11,923 nucleotides of DNA, taken from Campylobacterota bacterium (GTDB lineage: Bacteria > Campylobacterota > Campylobacteria > Campylobacterales > Sulfurovaceae). Under the pieces are notes generated by a model. The model searched no databases, was not told the DNA's origin, and saw nothing but the letters and a program-made list of their open reading frames with translations. The position numbers and the translations under genes were made by a program. The stretch spans positions 1-11,923 of the forward strand of contig JAADEQ010000068.1 in assembly GCA_013153345.1 (NCBI GenBank). Reading direction: 5' to 3'. Below, in pieces: positions 6,734-11,923 of this stretch (positions within the stretch are counted from its first letter, which is position 1; every line of letters begins with the position of its first letter).

Positions 6734-8613
6734 AGTTATTAGAAAAAGTAAAAGCAAATAGATCAAAAAAGCTAAATAAAATAGAAAAGATTAAATCTAC
6801 AATTTCATTTAGTGAAGCAAAAGAGAGACTCTTTGAAGGAGCAAAGAGAGGATATGATTATTTAAAAGATGAGGATAAGGCAGTATTTTTAAAATATTTT
6901 GGGCTTTTTGATAAGAACAAATTTACACCAAAGCGTTTTATGTTGAGAGTTAGAGTTTTAGGTGGGAAAGTTAGTGCTAAGCAAGCAGAGGTATTAGGCA
7001 AGATATCAAAAGAGTTTTGTAACGACTCTTTAGATTTAACTACAAGAATGCAAGTAGAGCTTAGGAATATAAGAATTGAGGATATACCAGAGATTTTTAA
7101 AAGATTAGATGAGGTTGGCTTAAGCTCTATGCAAACAGGAATAGATAATTTGAGAAATATTGTTACAGATCCATTAGATGGAGTAGGAATGGATAATTTA
7201 ATAGAATCATTCCCTATTATAAAAGAGATGGAGAGGTTTTTTTTAGATAAAGAGGAGTGGATTGGAGTATTGCCAAGAAAATTTAATAGTGGAGTTTGTG
7301 GCTCTATTGCTAATAGAACAAATATATATGGACAAGATGCTGCTTTTGTTTTAGCGCAAAAAGATGGAATTTTTGGCTTTAATGTATATTTGGGAGGAAA
7401 AGTTGGTAAAGTAGCAAAGAGTATGGATATATTTTTAAAACCTAATGAAGTGGTCTCCTTTTTTAAAAATTTGATTGAGTTATATAGGGATTTTGGTTTT
7501 AGGGATAATAGAAATAAAAATAGATTGTATTTTTTAATTGAGGAGATAGGAGTAAAAAATTTTAGAGATATATTAGAAGAGATAAATCAAAAGAGTTTTG
7601 AAAAAGAGGGGATTGTTTTAACAAAGATAGACTATTTTGATAATAATTTTGGAAAAGTTTTATTAAAAGATGGTACTTTTGCTCACCATTTAACTATAAA
7701 AGGGGGTATTTTTAGTGGAAGTGATTTAATAGAAGCGGCAAAAATTGTAAAGGATAATGGAGGAGATATTAGATTTAGTATAGAGCAAAATTTATATTTA
7801 ACTTCTTTAAAAGAAGAGCAAATTGATAGTTATCTTTTTAAGAAATATAGCTCTTTGGTATATTTTAATAACTTAGTTGCATGTGCTGGAAGTAATGAGT
7901 GTGCTTTTGGAGTAATTCCAAATAAATCTGATGCTATTGAGATGGGAGAGTTTTTGGAAAAAGAGGTTAAGTTACCAAATGATGCCAAAGTTAGATTTCA
8001 TTGGAGTGGATGTGTAAAAGGATGTGGTATTCATGAATGGGGAGATATAGGTTTTGTTGGAGTAAAAAGTAAAAAAGATTCAAAAACTTTTTTGGGAGTG
8101 GATATATTTTTAGGAGGAAGCTTTAAAGATTCAAAAGAGGCTAATAGCCTATTAAAAGGAGTTATTTTAGAAGAGGCAAAATATTTGATAAAAGAGTTGA
8201 TGGTTGAGTATAAATTAAATAGAAAAGAGAATGAGAGTTTTGAAGAGTTTAATAAAAGATATTTTCAAAAATTTTCAAAAGGGGCAATTGCTTTTTTAAT
8301 GAAGTTTAATTATTTTTTAAAAAAATTAAATATAGATTATAGATTCTCTTTAAATAACTTTAAGGATATGGCAAAGATTGAGGAGTTTGAAATATTTACC
8401 TTTGGAAATGAGATCTATTATAAACTAACATCTACAAAAGCATATTTAGATATCTATAATTTTATGCCAGTTGGATCTACTAAACCTCAACCTTTAATAA
8501 AAATAACTCCGACAATACCAAAAAATCTTTCTGATTTAATATATAAAATGGTTCATCCAAATGAAAAAGAGAGATTTAAAGTATTTAGCGAAATATTACC
8601 ACTAATTGATTAA
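6727..8613 (+). CDS. nirA: Ferredoxin-type nitrite reductase (siroheme, 4Fe-4S) with C-terminal extension
   Basis: 628 residues. It has the paired half-repeats of nitrite/sulfite reductases: FMLRVRVLGG at 71-80, the LTTRMQVEL siroheme-region segment at 104-112, and a second repeat from about 320. The four ligands of the 4Fe-4S/siroheme centre are C386, C392 (CAGSNEC), C429 and C433 (CVKGC). The product reduces nitrite to ammonium with six electrons from ferredoxin. Sulfite reductase is the main alternative; the operon with nitrate transport and nitrate reductase favours nitrite. Usual NirA proteins are about 510-560 residues; the part after about residue 500 is a lysine-rich extension I do not recognise. 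The GTG start at 6727 lies inside the end of nasA, with AAAGG seven bases upstream (6715-6719), so translation is probably coupled. The stop codon is one base from the convergent tRNA-Ser. Confidence 0.88.
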   Translation: MLELLEKVKANRSKKLNKIEKIKSTISFSEAKERLFEGAKRGYDYLKDEDKAVFLKYFGLFDKNKFTPKRFMLRVRVLGGKVSAKQAEVLGKISKEFCNDSLDLTTRMQVELRNIRIEDIPEIFKRLDEVGLSSMQTGIDNLRNIVTDPLDGVGMDNLIESFPIIKEMERFFLDKEEWIGVLPRKFNSGVCGSIANRTNIYGQDAAFVLAQKDGIFGFNVYLGGKVGKVAKSMDIFLKPNEVVSFFKNLIELYRDFGFRDNRNKNRLYFLIEEIGVKNFRDILEEINQKSFEKEGIVLTKIDYFDNNFGKVLLKDGTFAHHLTIKGGIFSGSDLIEAAKIVKDNGGDIRFSIEQNLYLTSLKEEQIDSYLFKKYSSLVYFNNLVACAGSNECAFGVIPNKSDAIEMGEFLEKEVKLPNDAKVRFHWSGCVKGCGIHEWGDIGFVGVKSKKDSKTFLGVDIFLGGSFKDSKEANSLLKGVILEEAKYLIKELMVEYKLNRKENESFEEFNKRYFQKFSKGAIAFLMKFNYFLKKLNIDYRFSLNNFKDMAKIEEFEIFTFGNEIYYKLTSTKAYLDIYNFMPVGSTKPQPLIKITPTIPKNLSDLIYKMVHPNEKERFKVFSEILPLID

Positions 8614-8614
8614 A

Positions 8615-8702
8615 TGGCCGGGAGAGTGGGATTCGAACCCACGGTAGGTTGCCCTACGCCGGTTTTCAAGACCGGTGCCTTCGACCGCTCGGCCATCTCC
8701 CG
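8615..8702 (-). tRNA. tRNA-Ser(UGA)
   Basis: On the minus strand the acceptor arms CGGGAGA and TCTCCCG pair perfectly, with discriminator G and an encoded CCA (complement of 8615-8617). The anticodon stem CCGGT/ACCGG holds loop CTTGAAA, anticodon TGA at 8666-8668. The long variable arm GTAGG-GCAA-CCTAC is typical of serine tRNAs, and GGTTCGAATCC forms the T arm. Last gene of the four-tRNA transcript. Confidence 0.97.
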
Positions 8703-8725
8703 AGGGGAAAATAGGGGGAGGGGGA

Positions 8726-8800
8726 TGGAGGCGCCACCCGGATTCGAACCGGGGATCAGAGCTTTGCAGGCTCCTGCCTTAGCCACTTGGCTATGGCGCC
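8726..8800 (-). tRNA. tRNA-Cys(GCA)
   Basis: Acceptor arms GGCGCCA/TGGCGCC, discriminator T and encoded CCA. The anticodon loop CTGCAAA gives anticodon GCA (8765-8767). The anticodon stem GGAGC/GCTCT has one G-U pair. T arm CCCGGTTCGAATCCGGG. Third gene of the tRNA cluster. Confidence 0.97.
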
Positions 8801-8820
8801 TTAATTTTATATTTTTATAA

Positions 8821-8839
8821 CCATATTACTTTTATATGG
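8821..8839. repeat. Short inverted repeat between tRNA-Leu and tRNA-Cys
   Basis: CCATAT (8821-8826) and ATATGG (8834-8839) form a 6-bp stem with a 7-base loop in the A/T-rich tRNA spacer. It could be a processing hairpin in the tRNA precursor. The evidence is only the symmetry. Confidence 0.3.
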
Positions 8840-8851
8840 AAATCACCGAAA

Positions 8852-8939
8852 TGGTGCCCGAGGCCGGACTTGAACCGGCACGGCCAAAAAGGCCAAGGGA
8901 TTTTAAGTCCCTCGTGTCTACCATTTCCACCACCCGGGC
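8852..8939 (-). tRNA. tRNA-Leu(UAA)
   Basis: Acceptor arms GCCCGGG/CTCGGGC (one G-U pair), discriminator A and encoded CCA. The anticodon stem AGGGA/TCCCT holds loop CTTAAAA, anticodon TAA (8903-8905). The long variable arm built on GGCC/GGCC is typical of leucine tRNAs. Second gene of the cluster. Confidence 0.97.
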
Positions 8940-8948
8940 ATTTATGGT

Positions 8949-9023
8949 TGGAGCGGGAGACGGGATTCGAACCCGCGGCCCCAACCTTGGCAAGGTTGTG
9001 CTCTACCCCTGAGCTACTCCCGC
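8949..9023 (-). tRNA. tRNA-Gly(GCC)
   Basis: Acceptor arms GCGGGAG/CTCCCGC, discriminator T and encoded CCA. The anticodon stem CAACC/GGTTG holds loop TTGCCAA, anticodon GCC (8989-8991). First gene of the cluster; its 5' end lies about ten bases downstream of the predicted transcription start. Confidence 0.97.
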
Positions 9024-9039
9024 CTTCAATTGGGTTGCA

Positions 9040-9068
9040 ATTATAACTAAAAAAATCTTAATTGTAAA
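9040..9068 (-). promoter_or_regulatory. Sigma70-type promoter of the tRNA operon
   Basis: On the minus strand, TTTACA (9063-9068), a 17-base spacer, then a perfect TATAAT (9040-9045). The predicted start is near 9033, ten bases before tRNA-Gly. This is the best promoter in the window and fits strong stable-RNA transcription. It is divergent from ilvD. Confidence 0.75.
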
Positions 9069-9100
9069 GCTTTATTGAGAAATTTTTATATGAAAAAGTA

Positions 9101-9106
9101 TATAAT
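9101..9106 (+). promoter_or_regulatory. Candidate -10 element for ilvD
   Basis: TATAAT 54 bases before the ilvD start codon. The nearest -35-like word, TTGAGA (9075-9080), is 20 bases away, longer than usual, so only the -10 is supported. A weak -35 is common for promoters in Campylobacterota. Confidence 0.45.
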
Positions 9107-9120
9107 CTTTTTGATATTTG

Positions 9121-9135
9121 AGGCTTTTATAGCCT
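9121..9135 (+). promoter_or_regulatory. Small hairpin in the ilvD leader
   Basis: AGGCT-TTTAT-AGCCT, a perfect 5-bp inverted repeat between the candidate -10 and the ilvD ribosome site. It could be an operator half-site pair or an RNA hairpin. It is too short for a leader-peptide attenuator, and no peptide of branched-chain codons is seen. Confidence 0.3.
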
Positions 9136-9159
9136 AATTTAACTACAAAGGATATAAAA

Positions 9160-10839
9160 TTGAGAAGTGATGAGATTAAAAAAGGTTATAATAGAGCGCC
9201 CCACAGATCGCTACTTAGAGCTACTGGGCTAAAAGATGAGGATTTTGAAAAACCATTTATTGGTGTGGCAAACTCTTTTACAGAATTAATTCCAGGACAC
9301 TTTTTCTTAAATAAAGTATCTGAGATAATTAAAGATGAAATTAGAAAGAATGGATGTGTCCCTTTTGAATTTAATACAATTGGAGTAGATGATGGAATAG
9401 CAATGGGACATGATGGAATGTTATACTCTTTGCCAAGTAGGGAAATTATTGCAAATTCTGTTGAAACAATGATGAATGCCCATAAGCTTGATGCTTTAAT
9501 TGCTATTCCAAACTGTGATAAGATTGTTCCTGGAATGATAATGGGAGCTCTTAGAGTAAATGTGCCAACTGTTTTTGTAAGTGGTGGACCTATGGCAGCT
9601 GGACATTTAAGTGATGGAACACCGATAGATTTGGCTTCTGTATTTGAGGGTGTTGGAGCTTATGAAGCAGGTACAATTGATGAGAAGATGTTATATGAGC
9701 TTGAATGTAATGCATGTCCAAGTGGTGGAAGTTGTTCTGGAATGTTTACTGCAAATTCTATGAATACTCTAATGGAGGCTATGGGAATTGCGCTTCCAGG
9801 AAATGGAACTATTTTGGCTCTTACAAAGGAGAGAGAAGAGCTTTATAGAGCAGCTGCAAGAAGAATTTGTGAACTTGTAAAAGATGAAGAGAGTTATGAG
9901 AAGTTTAGATTAAGAAATATTTTAAATGAGAAAGCAGTTCATAATGCATTTGTAGTAGATATGGCAATGGGAGGAAGTACAAATACTATTTTACATATGT
10001 TAGCTATTGCAAATGAGGCTGGTGTTGATTTTGATATTGCCAAATTAAATGATATAAGTAGACATACTGCTCATATAGCTAAAATCTCTCCATCTTTAAC
10101 AACTGTACATATGGAAGATATACATAGAGCAGGGGGAGTAAGTGCGGTTATGAAAGAGCTTAATAAAAGGGGAGATCTTTTAAAAGATAATTTAACTATT
10201 ATGGGAGAAAATCTATTTAAAGTGATTGAGCCAGCTACTATTAAAGATCCAGAAATTATTCATCCTATTGATAATCCTTATTCTAAGGTTGGAGGATTAG
10301 CAATTTTATTTGGAAATTTGGCAAAAGAGGGAGCTGTAATTAAAAGTGCAGGAATAGTAGGAGATAGAGTATTTAAAGGAAAAGCTATCTGCTTTGATTC
10401 ACAAGATGAAGCAATAAAAGGAATTACTTCTGGTAAAGTAAAAGAGGGGCATGTAGTAGTAATTAGATATGAGGGTCCAAAAGGTGGTCCTGGTATGCAA
10501 GAGATGCTCTCTCCAACAAGTCTTATTATGGGAATGGGACTTGGAGATAAAGTAGCTTTAATTACAGATGGTAGATTTAGTGGAGCTACAAGAGGAATTA
10601 GTATTGGACATATATCTCCAGAAGCAGCTGAGGGAGGAGTTATTGCTTTAATTGAAGATGGAGATGAGATCTTTATTGATGTAGATAATTATATTTTAGA
10701 ATTGAGAGTTAGTGATGAGGAGCTTGAGAGAAGAAGAAAGAATTTTAAACCAAAAGAGAAAGAGCTAAAGAGTAGATGGTTAAGACAATATAGAAAGCTT
10801 GTTACTAATGCAAGTAATGGAGCAGTTTTAGAGGCATAG
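9160..10839 (+). CDS. ilvD: Dihydroxy-acid dehydratase
   Basis: 559 residues, the normal family length, with no breaks. It dehydrates 2,3-dihydroxy-isovalerate and 2,3-dihydroxy-3-methylvalerate to the keto acids for valine, leucine and isoleucine. Seen: [15 protein letters not shown] (9-23), PGH (45-47), the cluster cysteine C119 in NCDK, C186 and C192 in [29 protein letters not shown] (about 445-455), and the C-terminal [10 protein letters not shown]. The PGH segment and the spacing resemble the E. coli-type enzyme, which carries an oxygen-sensitive 4Fe-4S cluster; cluster type is inferred. The start is TTG at 9160, chosen because AAAGGA (9147-9152) sits seven bases before it and [16 protein letters not shown] matches the family N-terminus. 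It is transcribed alone; gmhA converges on it with an 11-base gap. Confidence 0.96.
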   Translation: MRSDEIKKGYNRAPHRSLLRATGLKDEDFEKPFIGVANSFTELIPGHFFLNKVSEIIKDEIRKNGCVPFEFNTIGVDDGIAMGHDGMLYSLPSREIIANSVETMMNAHKLDALIAIPNCDKIVPGMIMGALRVNVPTVFVSGGPMAAGHLSDGTPIDLASVFEGVGAYEAGTIDEKMLYELECNACPSGGSCSGMFTANSMNTLMEAMGIALPGNGTILALTKEREELYRAAARRICELVKDEESYEKFRLRNILNEKAVHNAFVVDMAMGGSTNTILHMLAIANEAGVDFDIAKLNDISRHTAHIAKISPSLTTVHMEDIHRAGGVSAVMKELNKRGDLLKDNLTIMGENLFKVIEPATIKDPEIIHPIDNPYSKVGGLAILFGNLAKEGAVIKSAGIVGDRVFKGKAICFDSQDEAIKGITSGKVKEGHVVVIRYEGPKGGPGMQEMLSPTSLIMGMGLGDKVALITDGRFSGATRGISIGHISPEAAEGGVIALIEDGDEIFIDVDNYILELRVSDEELERRRKNFKPKEKELKSRWLRQYRKLVTNASNGAVLEA

Positions 10840-10858
10840 CCTTTTGCTCTCTAAAACT
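10824..10858. terminator. Hairpin at the ilvD/gmhA convergent junction (possible bidirectional terminator)
   Basis: AGTTTTAGAG (10824-10833) pairs perfectly with CTCTAAAACT (10849-10858), and GCA/TGC (10834-10836, 10845-10847) can extend the stem past a one-base bulge. It spans the last codons and stop of ilvD and the stop of gmhA. No clear T-tract follows on either strand, so it may block converging transcription or protect 3' ends rather than act as a classic intrinsic terminator. Confidence 0.5.
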
Positions 10859-11408
10859 CCTCATCAATTAATGCGCAAATCATATGTCCAATTGTTATAT
10901 GCATCTCTTGAATGCGAGGGGTGTTGTTTGAGGGAACAATTAGGTTAATATCTCCTAAATTTTTCATTATTCCTCCATCTTTGCCGCTAAGTGTAATTAC
11001 TTTTGCTCCAATTTTTTTTGCACTCTCTATTGCATTAATTACATTTTTGCTATTTCCACTGGTTGATATGGCAATTAAAATATCATTTTCTTGAGCTAAA
11101 GCCTCAACTTGTCTTGAGAAGATAAATTCAAATCCATAATCATTTCCAATTGCAGTTAGGGCTGAAGTATCAGTTGTTAAAGCAACTGCACTAAGAGCTT
11201 TTCTTTCTTTTTTAAAACGACCACTAAGCTCAGCTGCAATATGTTGAGCATCTGCTGCACTTCCACCATTTCCACAAATTAAAATCTTTTTTCCACTCTT
11301 TAACGCCTCAATACAAAGCCCTGCAGCCTCTTTTACCTGTGGCAAAATCTGTTTTGTTTTTATTGCCACTTCAATATGCTCTTCTAAACAGTTATTTAAT
11401 TTTTCCAT
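10851..11408 (-). CDS. gmhA: Phosphoheptose isomerase (sedoheptulose 7-phosphate isomerase)
   Basis: 185 residues, one SIS domain, full length for GmhA. It converts sedoheptulose 7-phosphate to D-glycero-D-manno-heptose 7-phosphate, the first step of ADP-heptose synthesis for the LPS inner core. Seen: [11 protein letters not shown] (46-56), STSGNS (115-120) and [10 protein letters not shown] (166-175). H56, E60, Q167 and H175 line up by spacing with the zinc/active-site residues H61, E65, Q172 and H180 of E. coli GmhA. The ATG at 11406-11408 has an AAAGGGA ribosome site upstream that overlaps the ten-base gap after the hldE stop, so the two genes are co-transcribed, hldE first. A hairpin covers its stop codon. 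Confidence 0.95.
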   Translation of the reverse strand: MEKLNNCLEEHIEVAIKTKQILPQVKEAAGLCIEALKSGKKILICGNGGSAADAQHIAAELSGRFKKERKALSAVALTTDTSALTAIGNDYGFEFIFSRQVEALAQENDILIAISTSGNSKNVINAIESAKKIGAKVITLSGKDGGIMKNLGDINLIVPSNNTPRIQEMHITIGHMICALIDEEF

Positions 11409-11418
11409 TTTCTTCCCT

Positions 11419-11923
11419 TTAGCCTCTTCTCATCTTCTCAATAATTTTTGTTGTGCTTTTTCCATCAACAAAATCAATAAGTCTAACCTCTTTTGCAATA
11501 TCGCTGCCAACTACCTCTTTATCTTTATAATCAGCTCCTTTAACTAAAATATCTGGTTTTACTTTTTTAATTAGGTTATATGGAGTATCCTCTTCAAAAA
11601 TTACTACAAAATCAACTACTTCTAAACTTGCTAAAAGATACGCTCTATCAAACTCATCATTAACAGGGCGGCTTTTGCCCTTTAGGCGAGTTACTGAGCT
11701 ATTTGAATTTAGTCCAACAATTAAAACATCTCCAAGAGCCTTTGCCTTTTGAAGATATTTCACATGCCCAAGATGCAAAATATCAAAACATCCATTTGTA
11801 AAGACAATTTTTTTATTATTTGCTCTTAAATCTTTTGCAATCTGCTCAATTTTATTAAAATCAACTATCTTATACTCAACACTATTATCAATTCTTCTTT
11901 GAGTCTCTTTTATCTCTTCAATG
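11419..11923 (-). CDS. hldE: ADP-heptose synthase HldE (RfaE), C-terminal adenylyltransferase part (runs off right edge)
   Basis: The last 167 codons of a longer gene. The visible part is a nucleotidyltransferase domain: [12 protein letters not shown] (HxGH motif, encoded near 11767-11799), then RPV, LVKGADY, and the GKSTTKII ending. In the family it joins ATP to D-glycero-beta-D-manno-heptose 1-phosphate to give ADP-heptose. About 45 further in-frame residues upstream (from 11922) look like the linker to the N-terminal ribokinase-like domain of bifunctional HldE, which would lie outside the window; a stand-alone RfaE2-type protein cannot be fully excluded. A start at the TTG 11776-11778 would cut through the active-site motif and is wrong. 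It ends ten bases before gmhA, in the same operon. Confidence 0.93.
   Translation of the reverse strand, partial: IEEIKETQRRIDNSVEYKIVDFNKIEQIAKDLRANNKKIVFTNGCFDILHLGHVKYLQKAKALGDVLIVGLNSNSSVTRLKGKSRPVNDEFDRAYLLASLEVVDFVVIFEEDTPYNLIKKVKPDILVKGADYKDKEVVGSDIAKEVRLIDFVDGKSTTKIIEKMRRG

Noticed and set aside
6727..8613. Sulfite reductase as the identity of the siroheme enzyme
   Set aside because: The cluster ligands do not separate the two, but the seven-base overlap with nitrate reductase makes nitrite reductase much more likely.
8614..8820. A 68-residue plus-strand reading frame with RVGFEPT- and PGFEPG-like words
   Set aside because: It lies antisense to tRNA-Ser and tRNA-Cys. Those words are the well-known false translation of the complement of the T arm, so it is not a gene.
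10912..11094. A 60-residue plus-strand reading frame
   Set aside because: It is antisense to gmhA, which has intact SIS motifs across the same bases.
11419..11778. A short stand-alone cytidylyltransferase starting at TTG 11776-11778
   Set aside because: The frame continues upstream to the window edge and encodes the NGCFDI half of the nucleotide-binding motif, so the TTG is an internal leucine codon.

Overview
The window looks like a piece of a low-GC Gram-negative chromosome, most likely a Campylobacterota (epsilonproteobacterial) species. The evidence is the strongly A/T-biased codon use, the AGGAG/AAAGG ribosome sites, the heptose (LPS core) genes gmhA and hldE, the Gly-Leu-Cys-Ser tRNA cluster, and the general character of the proteins. 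The genus cannot be fixed from the sequence alone.

Layout from left to right. (1) Positions 1-1656, minus strand, hold the edge of a type III CRISPR-Cas locus: cas6 and then the first 246 codons of cas10 (Csm1-like, HD nuclease domain), which runs off the left edge. No CRISPR array is inside the window. (2) Positions 1657-1837 are a divergent control region with candidate promoters for cas6 and for the nitrate operon. (3) Positions 1838-8613, plus strand, hold a tight four-gene assimilatory nitrate operon: a NarK-type nitrate/nitrite transporter, a PP2C phosphatase fused to a Ser/Thr kinase with a C-terminal membrane anchor, a short molybdopterin nitrate reductase (NasA/NarB type), and a ferredoxin-type siroheme nitrite reductase (NirA) with a long C-terminal extension. 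(4) Positions 8615-9023, minus strand, hold four tRNA genes transcribed in the order Gly(GCC), Leu(UAA), Cys(GCA), Ser(UGA), from a good sigma70-type promoter at 9040-9068. (5) ilvD (9160-10839, plus strand) encodes dihydroxy-acid dehydratase of branched-chain amino acid synthesis. (6) Positions 10851-11923, minus strand, hold gmhA and the 3' part of hldE, both for ADP-heptose synthesis; hldE runs off the right edge.

How the genes work together: the transporter brings nitrate in, the reductase makes nitrite, and NirA makes ammonium. No NAD(P)H-oxidising subunit is present, so reduced ferredoxin or flavodoxin is the probable electron donor. The kinase/phosphatase between transporter and reductase is probably a post-translational regulator of the pathway; its target is not visible. 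The cas genes, tRNAs, ilvD and heptose genes are functionally separate from the operon.

The most interesting points are the tail-anchored phosphatase-kinase with a degenerate glycine loop, the NirA C-terminal extension, a TCCAT-N3-ATGGA dyad found upstream of both cas10 and cas6, the one-base gap between the nirA stop and the convergent tRNA-Ser, and a 10-bp hairpin covering the end of ilvD and the stop codon of gmhA. I found no strong evidence for a wholly undescribed system.
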